A stretch of 64,000 nt of DNA from Luteimicrobium album. Lineage in GTDB: Bacteria; Actinomycetota; Actinomycetes; Actinomycetales; Cellulomonadaceae. Numbering within the stretch: position 1 is the stretch's first letter; each line of letters begins with the position of its first letter. Below, one piece after another: positions 51,287-61,332 of the stretch. Under the pieces are notes generated by a model that did no database searches, was not told the DNA's origin, and saw only the letters and a program-made list of their open reading frames with translations. The stretch spans positions 248,001-312,000 of the forward strand of contig NZ_BSUK01000001.1 of the NCBI RefSeq assembly GCF_030161555.1, given 5' to 3'. The position numbers and the translations under genes are program-made.

Positions 51287-51887
51287 CGGCGACGCGGGAC
51301 ACGAGCCCTCCGCTCCCCACGGCGTGGCTCGTCGTCGGACCGGCAGGCTCGGGAAAGAGCACTCTCGCGCGCGCTATCGCGGCACGCTACCGCTGCGGAC
51401 TCGTCGACAAGGACCGGCTCGCGCCGCTGGTCGAGGAGACCCTGCGCGCCCACAGGACGTCACCTGCCGATCGCGAGACGAGCACGCTCTACCGGTCCGT
51501 CGTGATGCCGCTGGAGTATCGCTCGTTGTTCCTGCTGACGGGCGACTGCCTGCAGGCCGGCGCCGACGTCGTCGTCGACGCACCCTTCGCGGGCCTCACC
51601 GAGCAGGACGACTTCCTCGAGCGGATGCGCACGCAGGCAGGGTGGCCCCCGCACGCGTGGTGCTCGTCCGGGCATCGGCGGCGTCCGGGGTGGTGCGCGA
51701 GCGAGTGCACGCGCGAGGTCTGCAGCGGGACGGTGCGAAGCTCGCCGCGTGGGACGAGTTCTGGGCGCGTTACGGGGACATGCCCTGCCTGTGGCGGGGC
51801 GTCGACCGTCAGATCGAGATCCGGACGGACGCGCCCGAGCTCGACCTGACGTCGCTCGATGCCGTGGCCGGCACGCTCGCCCCGTGA
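51283..51887 (+). CDS. P-loop kinase, AAA_33/gluconokinase-like (one frame break)
   Basis: About 201 residues. Walker A GPAGSGKSTLARAIA begins near residue 19; DKDRLAPLVEETL and VVVDAPFAGLTEQDDF supply the Walker B-like Asp. The frame breaks at CCCCC 51646-51650; one C gives AGWPPARVVLVRASAASGVVRERVHARGLQRDGAKLAAWDEFW, containing the R-x4-R arginines typical of small-molecule kinases. It overlaps the aldolase stop by 4 bases, so it may phosphorylate the keto-deoxy acid or an earlier intermediate before cleavage; normally that step uses a PfkB-type kinase, so the role is uncertain. It converges with GH92-B, 16 bp away. Confidence 0.78.
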
Positions 51888-51903
51888 GCACGGAACCGGC
51901 GGA

Positions 51904-54900
51904 TCACTTCCTCGCGACGGGAACGGTGCGGCCCGTGACGACCCGGAGGTCGGGGTGCCCGAGTGCGCTCACGACGACCGCTGCGGTGATCCGCTTGCCC
52001 GCCTGCGCCTTCGTCAGCACGAGCGTACCCTCGTCGGCGCCGGCGATCTGCTTGCCGTCCGCGTACCAGGAGTACGCGAACGTCGGGTCAGCCACCGAGT
52101 AGGTCCCCGGGTGGATCGTCAGTGTGCCCCCGACGACGACGACGCCCGAGATCCACACGGGGTCCTTCGCGACGATGGGCGCGGGCTCGAGCCGGTCGTA
52201 CGCGGACCGGAGGTTCGCGAGCGCCGTCTCGTAGGCGCGGTGGCTGCTCGTCGCCGGGTCGAGCGCCTCGGCGGCAGCGACCGCCTTCTGCAGCCTCGCC
52301 CAGGACGCCGCGGTGACGTCGTCCTGGTCGACCGTCTTGGCCTGGGCCAGGAGCTCGGTGACCTGCTTCGTGACCTTCCACTCGAGCTGGCCGGCCGAGA
52401 CGGTGAGCGCGCGCAAGGCGGTCGCGACCTCGTCCGCCGTGGCGTCGGAGTCGCCGTCGACGGCCTTCGCGGCGGCAAGGGCTCGGGTGAACACCCCGAA
52501 GTCGGTGGCGAGATAGAGGTCGGCGTCCTTCGTGAGACCGGCGTCCTTCGCGATCGCCGCCTCGAGCGCCGTCTTGTCGACGCCGTACCCGAGCACGAAC
52601 CAGTCGAGGTTGCCCACATAGGGCTGGCTCGACGTCGGCGTGCTGTGGAGCGCGACGTAGATCGTGTGGCTGCCGGTGAGCTCGGACGGCAGGGTCACCG
52701 TCGCGGTGCCGTAGGTCCCCCAGCCCGAGCCCGTGGCCGCCAGCGGCACCGTGACGAACGGCTCGCTCCCCGACGACGGCGCCGCGTCGACGTAGAACGC
52801 GAGGCTCCCGTCGACCACCTTCGTGGTCGGCGCGTCGTACCGCACGCTCAGCGTCGTGGCGCGGTGGGAGCCCAGGTCGACGCCCTGGTACCGGACCCAG
52901 GCGCCGTCCTTCGTGCCGGCGAGCTGACCGCCCACGGATCCGGCCTCGGTCTTGAGGTCGGCCCCCGAGTAGTCGGTCCCGGCGACGAGCCCCGAGTCGG
53001 CCGCGTTCAGCATCCCGTACCCGCTGCGGATCGACTCGAACTGCACGGTCTTCGAGGTCTCGACCGTGTCGGCCTTGGCCAGGAACTGGAACCAGTCGAC
53101 GTTCGCGACCCAGCTCTGGCCCGCGGCCAGGGCGCCGGTGAAGACGAAGTAGACGTCCTGGGTGCCGTCGAGCTTCGCGGCCTCGTCGGCCGTGAAGGTG
53201 TGGGTCAGGGCCGTGTAGTTGGCCCAGCCGTTCGTCGTCGGGAGCTTGATCGTGGTGACGAGCGGGCCGGTCGCCGAGCCCGTGTGCAGCTCGACGGCGG
53301 AGCTCGCCGACGCGGTGCCCGGGTTGTGGGAGTAGTCGATCACCACGGAGTCGAGCGGGGCGTCGGACAGGTCGAGCCCGCGGAAGGCGAGCCAGGACCC
53401 GGGCGAGACGCCGCCGACGTCGGTCCCGCTGCCGCCGTTCTCGGTCTTGAGCGTGCCGCCCGACCACTGGTCGTAGTCCTCGGCCTGCAGGACCCGGTAG
53501 CCGTCGCCGCCGATCTCGAGCCCGTCCGCGGCGGACCTGAGGATCGCGAGCGCCGAGGAGAGGCCGTACTCCGACGCGGCCTTGTCGGCCAGGGCTGCCT
53601 TCGCGCCCGCGACAGCGGACTCGAGGGTCGCGAACGACGCAGCCGAGTAGTGGTCCTGCGTCACGAGCCGCGCGTCGTCGTACAGCCTCTGCAGGTCCGC
53701 GCGGGTCGTGGTCGGAGCGCCGAGGGTGAACGGGTCGAGCGCCGTCGTCCCTGCGCCGGTCACCTGCGCCGCCTTCGCGCCCGCGAGCGCCGAGTCGGCC
53801 AGCCGGACGGTGAAGTGGGAGGTCGCGGCGTCGCGCAGCCTGCCCGTGAAGGTGACCGCGGCGGTCGTGGCGCCGGTCTTCGCGATCCGGGCACTGACCT
53901 CGCTGTCCAGGCCGGGGAAGGTGACCGCGCCGTGGCCGAGCGTGGCGTGGTTCCGCCCGGCGAACGTCGCGCCGCCGGCGAGCGTCAGGTCGACCACGGC
54001 GTGCACGACGTGGTGCGTGTCGGCCGTCAGGGTCGTCGTGCTCGGGGTGAGCGTGTAGCCCGCGAAGCGGACCTGGAGCGTGAGCGCCCGATCGGCGGCA
54101 CTGGGCGCGGTGCCGTCGAACGCACCGGTGCCCAGCGTGACGGCGAGGCCGTCGGTCGAGTCGTCGACGAGGTGACGGCTGGCGTGTCCGGTGAGCGTGA
54201 GCGAGAGCGTGCTCGGACCCGTCTTCGTCGCCTTGAGCCGCAGCCCCTTCGGCACCCCGGTCACGGAGACCTTCGACGTGAGGTCGGCGCCGTCCTTGCC
54301 GGTGAGCGTGGCACCGGTGACCGTCACCGTGATCGGGGCCGCGATCGAGCCGTCGTTGGCGCCGGACTCCTCGAACACCTGGGACGACGCCGAGACCGCG
54401 TCGCCCGGGTGATAGAGGGCGCTGGAGACGTGCGCGTCCGCCGAGTCCTCGGAGACGCCGTCGGCGCCCCACGACGAGGGCTTCGAGCCCATCGTGAAGT
54501 GCAGCACGCCGCCCGCGTTCATCTCGGCCGCGGTGAGCCAGGTGCGGTTCAGCCGCGTGCCGTTGAGCGTCACGTTCTGGATGTCGTGCTTCGCGGCGCT
54601 CACCCCGGGCGCCTCGATCACGAGGTCCTTGCCGCCCGGGTAGTGGATCGTCGTGCGGTCGAAGATCGGCGACGTGATCTGGAACGTGTCGCCGCCGGCC
54701 TTCACCGGGTACAGCCCGAGCGCGCTGGACACGAAGTACCCGGACATCGTCCCGGCGTCGTTGTCCATGGTCGCGAGCATGCCGTCGGGCGCGTTCTGGT
54801 AGACCCACTTCTTCGACGCGGACGTCGAGGACCCGTCGGCCGTGTAGCTCGTGCAGACGGGCTCGGTGAGCGTGCGGTAGGTGAGGTCCTGCGTCTGGGC

Positions 54901-56852
54901 GGGCTCGCCGACGTAGTTGAACAGGAACGGCGCGTGCACCGAGATCTCGTTCGCGTACAGGTGCAGGTTGCGCGAGCAGTCGTCGGTGTAGGTGCCGAAG
55001 AAGTAGTTCACCGCCTTCGCGGCCTGCTGCTTGCCGCCCATGAGGTCGACCATGCCGCCGAGGTCCTGGGCGTCGTACCAGTTGTACTGCCAGATCGTGC
55101 CCTGGTAGAGGCCCGCGGCCTGCCACGTCTCGGGGTCGGTGTACGTGAAGGGCGCGGTGTCGCTGTTCGACGAGCGCGGCATGAGCAGCCCCACCTGGTC
55201 GACGCCGGCCGCGGCGCCGGTCGCCGCCTTCGCGCGGGCGTCCGTCGTCAGGGCGTCGGAGTCGTAGTCCTTGGCCCAACGGGCGGCCTCGTCACGGTAG
55301 TGCGCGGCGTCGGACGTCTTGCCGAGCGCGTCCGCGATCACCGCGAGCCCGTCGGCGTCGTAGGAGTAGCCGAGCAGGCCGCCGGCGCGGGAGTCGAGAT
55401 TGGTCAGGCTGGCGGGGCCGCCGACCTGCGCGACGAGAGCCGGGTAGGCCTGCGCGAGGCCCTGGAGCTGGACCCCTTGGAGACGGCGTCGGCCACGACG
55501 ACGGGCGCGCGCTCCCACCGGACGGTCGGCACGGACTGCAGGAGGCTGCCGACGCCCTTACCGCTCGTCCCGACCTCGGCGTAGAGGTCGACGAGCGACT
55601 GGACGACGTCGCGGTAGACGTCCGGGTAGACCGACGCGACGGCCGCGTACTTGTGGAAGTCGTCCCACAGCGACCACGAGTCGTAGTGCGTGTAGCCGTC
55701 CGCGTGGTAGATCACGCCGTCGGCGCCCCGGTACGTCCCGTCGGTCGACGTCGCGTTCATGGGGGTGTCGGCCAGCCGGTACAGGTGCGTGTAGAACTCC
55801 GTCTTCAGGTCGCCTGTCGGGTCGTTCGTCGTGCTCGCGTCGACGTCGACCTTGCCGAGGCGATCGTTCCACTCGGCCTTGGTCGCGCTGCGGACCTGGT
55901 CGAACGTCTTGCCCCCGACCTCCACGGCCGCGTCTCGCTTCGCCTGCGCGGCGCTCACGGGCGAGAGCGTGACGCGGAGCCCGACGTGCTCGCCCGCGGT
56001 CGCGTCGAAGTTGAGGACGGCGCCGATGTCCGTGCCGTCCTGGGAGGTCTTCGTGCTGCTCAGGCCGCCCGCGCCCCAGGTCTGCACCGAGGACGTCGGG
56101 ACCGTCGTCTCCGCGTAGTAGTAGAGCTTGTAGGCCGAGTTGTAGAAGTAGCCGGTGAACGAGCCGGAGAGGGTGGCGCGACCGTCGGAGATCGTGCCGA
56201 CCTTGAGGTCCGTCGCCCGCCGCCCGTTGCCCGTGTGCTGGAGGTCGACGACGAGCGACGCGTGGCCCGCGGAGTCGAACGCGTAGTCGTGGACGCCGGT
56301 CCGCGTCGCCGCGGTCACCTGCGCGTCGATGTCCTTGCCGGACTCGTCGAGCCCGACCTGGTAGGAGCCGGCGGTCGCCGACTCGTCCTTGGCGCCGTCC
56401 TTGGTGCGGATGTCCTTCTGGTAGCTGCTCGTGGACGGCCGGGACGTGTAGCTCTGGTAGGTCGGCACCACGAGCACGTCGCCGGCCCCGCCCCCGCCCC
56501 CGACGCCGTCGAGCGCGACGTTCGTGAAGCCGAGGAGCGTGTCGGACGTGTACTCGTAGCCGACGTGGTTGCCGTTGGTCGTCGTCGGGGTCACCGTCGC
56601 GAGCCCGTACGGCGCGAACGCGCCGGGCCCGTCCTGCCCGTGGTCGCCCTCGGTCCCGATGAACGGGTTGACGTACTGCGTGTAGTCCGTGGCCGCCTTC
56701 GCGGGCGCGGCGCTGGCGGGCCCCGCGAGAGGCACCACGGCGGCGCTCGTGACGAGCGCGATCGCCGCGGGCAGCACGGCACGCCGGAGGCGTGCGGGGC
56801 GGAGCGTGCGGGGAGACGTCGGGGCAGAGCCCTCGTGCGACAACGCTGTCAT
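51904..56852 (-). CDS. GH92-B: secreted phosphomannan-type alpha-mannosidase, Gln at the acid position (one frame break)
   Basis: About 1,649 residues. Signal peptide (to ...VVPLAGPASA), GH92 catalytic region (about 50-830, YVNPFIGTEGDHGQDGPGAFAPYG onward), FIVAR-type helical domain, two CBM6-like domains (LQAEDYDQW and VQFESIRSGYG), further FIVAR repeats, and a C-terminal Ig-like module. The catalytic Asp pair lies in MDNDAGTMSGYFVSSALGLYP. The general-acid Glu of the family (E-G-x-x-W-Q-Y) is Gln here (YQGTIWQYNWYD, residue about 584). From memory, that change marks C. cellulans mannose-1-phospho-6-mannosidase, whose leaving group needs no acid. The frame breaks at CCCC 55473-55476. The start is probably the ATG at 56852; a GTG at 56876 is in frame. 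Confidence 0.9.
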
Positions 56853-56889
56853 GAGCGGGACTGTACGCAGGTTCACGCGCCGGAGTCAA
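56838..56889 (-). promoter_or_regulatory. GH92-B promoter, operator over the start codon; possibly leaderless mRNA
   Basis: Minus strand: -35 TTGACT (56884-56889), 18-bp spacer, -10 TACAGT (56860-56865), seven bases, then the ATG at 56852. The palindrome TGACAGCGTTGTCG (56838-56851) begins with the second base of that ATG. The -10-to-ATG spacing is that of leaderless actinobacterial transcripts. Confidence 0.7.
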
Positions 56890-56969
56890 TCAGCGCCGCG
56901 AGCGCTGCAGGCGACCCGGACGAGGCGCCCGGATGAATGTTCTGGACGTCGGCCTTCGCGATACCGCGA

Positions 56970-57010
56970 AACGGCCGAGGTACCGCTGCAGACGCGGTAT
57001 CTCGGCCGTT
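56970..57010. terminator. Hairpin after GH92-C
   Basis: 17-bp arms 56970-56986 and 56994-57010 (AACGGCCGAGGTACCGC against GCGGTATCTCGGCCGTT) with one G-T mismatch and a 7-base loop. It lies 19 bp after the GH92-C stop on the minus strand and upstream of the GH92-B promoter, insulating the two. Confidence 0.75.
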
Positions 57011-57028
57011 CCCCGCCATCTCGGCGGG

Positions 57029-60000
57029 TCAGCGCACCGGGGTCGACGTGGTGACGCCGACCCGCTCCTCGTAGCCCGCCTTCGTCGCGGTCACGCGCAC
57101 GCTGAGCCGGTGCCCGCGGTCCGCCTGCCCGACGACGTAGCGAGAGTCTCGCTCGCCGCGGACCTCGCGCCCGTCACGCAGCCACTGGAACGAGACCTTG
57201 ACGCCGTCGACGTCGTACGCGCCCGCGGTGACCCGCAGCGTCGAGCCGACCCGCGCCGTCCCGCTCACGGCCGGCTTGGTCGTGATGCCGATCGTCGCCT
57301 TCTCGACCGGGACCGTCCGGCCCGTCGTGACCCGGAGGTCCTCGTGACCCGGAGCGCTCACCACGACCGCCGCCGTGATCCGCTTGCCCGCCTGCGCGAG
57401 GCCGAGCACCAGCGTGCCGGCGTCCGCGCCCGCGATCCGGCGACCGTCCGCGTACCAGGAGTACGCGAAGGACGGGTCCGTCACCGAGTAGGTCCCCGGG
57501 TGGATCGTCAACGTGCCCCCGACGACGACGTCACCCGAGATCCACACCGGGTCCTTCGCCGTGATCACGGCAGGACGGACCCGGACGGCGGACGAGGTGA
57601 CGGCGCCGTCGAGGTACCCTCCGCACGGCCGACGGCCGTGACCACGAGCTTCTTGCCGACATCCGCGGCCCGGACCTCGTAGTCCGCGCTGCTCGCGCCG
57701 TCGACCGTCGTCCCGTCGAGGCTCCACCGGTAGGTGGTCGCCGCGCCGGCGACCTTCCACGTCGGTGCGACGGCATGCACCGTCTCCCCGACGCGCACCT
57801 TGCCGGCGATCCTCATGGGCTTCTTCGCGACGACCGCGGCAGGCCGCGCATCGGAGGCGACGGCGAAGACGTGGAGCTTGGCGTTGGTCGACCACGTGAT
57901 GCTCGCGAGGTGCTTCCCGGACGCCAGCGCGACCGGGTCGGTCGCGAACAGCCCGCACGCGACCGAGTCGGTGCCGGTGCCGCCGCCGGACGAGCGGTGT
58001 GCCGTCCGCCCGAGCAGGACGTTGCCCTGCGCGGGGCTGCCGGAGCACCAGTCCGTGAGCGTCACGGAGACCTTCTGGGTGGTGCCGTCGGCGTAGTCGA
58101 GCGTCAGGTCGCCGGTCTGGTTGCCGCTCGCCCCGGCTCCCACGAACGCGATCCGGTGCGCCTTCCCGAGCGCGGCGGACACATCCGTCGTCGCCGGCGT
58201 GGCCGAGCCGACCACGTTGTCCGGTCCGGTCTTCGCGCCGCCCAGGACGTACGTGAGGTCGGTGCCGGGCACGGTGTGCTCGCCGCCGGCCCAGAGCCCG
58301 GCGCCCGCCATCTCGTCGCGCAGGAACGCCCAGCCGAGGCCGTCGAAGTCGCCCGAGGCGGCCTTGCCGCGGTCCGCGATCCCGGCGTCGTTGAACGCCC
58401 CTTGCAGCGGGGAGCTCCCGGCCACGACCACCTCGATGGTGTCGCGGATCGTCGTCCCGGCGGAGTCGCGGACGGCGATCTTCACCTCGTGGTTCCCGAA
58501 CGTGGTGTCGGGCGCGAGGTGCACCGTGACGTCGACCGAGGTCTGGGCGGCGCCGCCGTCGGCGGTCACGGACCACGTGCCCACCCCGGTCGCCCGCAGG
58601 CTCCGGTCCTTGGACGTCGCGGTCACGGTGCCGTGCCGCGTGCCCGTGCCCTGGGCCAGGACGGCGACGGGGATCGTGACGTCGGTGCCCGGCGTCCCGT
58701 AGACGGCGGGGACGGACACCCCCGCGGTCAGGCGGTCGGGGATCGACGCACCGGAGACCAGCGCACCGGGAGCGGCGTCGTCGCCCGTGGCCCACGACGA
58801 CGGCTTCGAGCCGACCGTGTACGCGAGCGTCCCGGCCGACGTGAGTTCGTCGCCGGTGAGGTACGCGCGATCGACGGAGTCGTCGGCGCCGCCGGCCCGC
58901 GTCGTCAGGGACTGGACGTAGTGCGAGGAGTCCGAGACGCCGTCGGCCGTGATCGTGAGGTTCCCGGCCGGGTAGTAGTCCGTGTCGAGCGCGATGTCGA
59001 CCCGGTCGAACACAGGCGTCGAGAGCCCCCAAAGGTCGGCGCCGGGCTGGATCGGGTAGATCCCGAGCGACGACGCGACGTCCCACGCGGACATCTCACC
59101 GAGGTCGTCGTTGCCGGTCACGCCGGTCGGCCCGTCGGTGAACAGGGTCAGGGCGGCCCGCACGACGTCGGTCGTCTTCCAGGGCTGCCCGGTCCACAGG
59201 TAGCTGTAGGGGGCGGCGAGGTCGGGCTCGTTGTTGGGGTTGTACTTGTCCTGGTTGTAGTAGTCGTACGACCCGCTCACCCAGACGTTCTTGGCCGTGC
59301 CCGCCGGGTTCGCCAGCACCTTGTCGTAGGCGAAGAAGTCGTCGAGCCGCTGCTCGGCCGCATCCTTGCCGCCCATCAGCCCGACGAGCGAGGGCATGTC
59401 CTGCGGGACGAGCCACTGGTACTGCACGGCCGTGCCCTCGTGGAAGCCCGGCGCGCTCGCCGGGTCGGTCTCGGCATCGAAGAGCCCGTCCGCGCCGCGG
59501 GCACGGAACGACTCCGTCGTCGAGTCCCAGATCGACCGGAAGTTCTCCGCGCGGTCGGCGTACCGGGCCGCGTCGTCGGTGTGACCGAGGCCCTGCGCCA
59601 TCACCGAGAGCGCGGCGTCGGCGAGCGCGTACTCGAGCGTCGCGGACCCGCCGTGCTGGAGGTCGTAGTCGCCGGGCTTGCCCGACGCGCTCGACTCGTA
59701 CGGCACGTAGCCGTCCGCGATGTACGTCTCGTTCCCGGCGCGCCCGTTCGACGGCGACGACGCCGGCGGAACCCCGTCCGCGTTCTGCTTCAGGACGGCG
59801 TACGCCTCGTCCTCGTGTCCCTTCAGCAGGCCCTGGGTCCAGGCGTCGACGAGGAACGGCGTGACCGGGTCACCGGTCATGATGTTGGTCTCGACGGGCC
59901 CGTAGCTCCAGCGCGGCGCCCAGCCGCCCTGCTCCCCCTCGAGGACCACCGAGTACGCCATGTCGGCGGACTGCTCGGGCGCGAGGAGCGAGAGGAGCTG

Positions 60001-61133
60001 CTGCTGCGTGCGGTAGGTGTCCCAGAGCGAGAAGTCCTGGTAGTACGTGAAGCCGTCGGCCGTGTGGACGTCGCCGTCCCAGCCGCGGTAGCGGTGGTCG
60101 ACGTCCGTGCCGGTGTTGGGCGCGAGGAACGTCCGGTAGAGCGCCGAGTAGAACGTCTTCAGCTGCGTCTGCCCCGCCTCCGAGGTGTCGGACGACGTCA
60201 CCGCCACCTGGCCGAGACGGTCGTCCCACGCCTTCGTGGCCGCGGCGAGCGCGTCGTCGAAGCCCGAGGCCTCGGCGGCCAGGTTGGCGGCCGCGCCGTC
60301 GGCGTCGACGTAGCTGAGCGACGTCTGCGCCTCGACGACGCGGGCGCCGTCACCGCTCCCGGTGGTGTCGAACTGCAGGTACGCGCCGGTCCGCTGGGTC
60401 GAGCTCGCGGAGGCGGACCCGGCGGTCACGGTGTCGCCCGTCCACGTGCCCGACGCCGTGAACGGCCGCGAGAACGTCGTGCGCGTGTAGACCGTGAACG
60501 GCTCGGTGTCCTGGCAGAACCCGTGCACCGTGGTCGCGGTCTCGACCGTGCGGTCGTCGACGATCTTCACGCTCGAGCTCGACACGCTCGACAGGGCCTG
60601 GCCCGCGTCGACCAGCACGTCCGCCTTGGTGGTGGCCGGGAACGTGTAGCGCTGGACGCCCGTGTGCGCGGTCGCGGTGAGCTCGGCCTTCACCGTGCCG
60701 TCGGGGGCGGCGAGGCCGACCTCGTACGAGCCGGGGAGGCGGTCTCGTCGTCGTGGCTGAACTTCAGGGCGTACGCCGCGTCGTCGGTCTTCGTGACGTC
60801 GCCCGTGGTCGGGAGGATCGGCACGAACCCGCCGAGGCCGCAGCCGACGCCCGACAGGTGGACCTGGGAGAAGCCCCGGATGCTCGACTGCGTGTAGTCG
60901 TAGCCGGTGTTGTGACCGGTGTCGGGCGAGAGCTGGACCATCCCGAACGGCACGGTCGCGCCGGGGTAGGTGTTGCCCTCGTCCTGGGTCCCGGTGAACG
61001 GGTTCACGTAGGACGCGGGGTCCGCGACGGCCCCCGCGGACGCCGCCTGCGCGGCGGGCGCGACCGCAAGCGCCCCACCTCCTGCCAGTACGAGCGCGGC
61101 GAGGCCGCCGACGATGCCGGTCCTGGGTGTCAT
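57029..61133 (-). CDS. GH92-C: secreted alpha-mannosidase with Ig-like tail (two frame breaks)
   Basis: About 1,368 residues. Signal peptide (LAALVLAGGGALAVAPAAQA), GH92 region (about 40-790, YVNPFTGTQDEGNTYPGATVPFGMVQLSPDTG onward) with the general-acid Glu retained (GFHEGTAVQYQWLVPQD, residue 566) and the Asp region GNDDLGEMSAWDVASSLGIYP. Then an NEW3/Ig-like domain, an accessory domain shared with GH92-A (GTDLTYVLG ... LHVFAVAS), and three Ig-like modules, one nearly identical to the end of GH92-B. Frame breaks at GGGG 60733-60736 (extra base: ETASPGSYEVGLAAPDGT) and CCC 57617-57619 (extra base: AEGYLDGAVTSSAV). It starts at the ATG at 61133. It is expected to be a conventional exo-alpha-mannosidase (1,2, 1,3 or 1,6 not decidable). 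Confidence 0.9.
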
Positions 61134-61200
61134 GGCTCCTCCTCGAGCACGGCTCCACTACCTGGGTGATGACCGCCCGGATCGCGCGACCCGACGTGAC

Positions 61201-61234
61201 TGACAACGCTGTCGGACCGGCACGCTGATGTCAA
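61201..61234 (-). promoter_or_regulatory. GH92-C promoter with LacI-type operator on the -10
   Basis: Minus strand: -35 TTGACA (61229-61234), then 14 bp, then the operator CGACAGCGTTGTCA (61201-61214). At a 17-bp spacing the -10 (CAGCGT) falls inside the operator, so a bound repressor would block polymerase directly. The layout is identical at the GH64 promoter. Confidence 0.7.
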
Positions 61235-61257
61235 GCGGTGGCCTGATCCGGACACAC

Positions 61258-61293
61258 CGCGGGCCCGGCGCCCCGAAGGACACCGGGCCCGCG
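61258..61293. terminator. Hairpin after the GH64 gene
   Basis: Perfect 11-bp arms CGCGGGCCCGG (61258-61268) and CCGGGCCCGCG (61283-61293) with a 14-base loop, 40 bp after the glucanase stop on the minus strand and just upstream of the GH92-C promoter. Confidence 0.7.
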
Positions 61294-61332
61294 ACGTCCG
61301 CGTTCGGCGCCGTCCGGCTCAGCCCAGAGGAC

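Noticed and set aside
57310..57570. Near-identical repeat with 51906-52170 considered as a mobile element
   Set aside because: It is in frame, encodes an Ig-like module in both genes, and has no terminal repeats or transposase; domain duplication is enough.
51859..60897. Long plus-strand open frames (about 1,240 and 1,040 codons) opposite GH92-B and GH92-C
   Set aside because: Same reason: codon-phase shadows with low-complexity Arg/Val/Gly composition and no domains.
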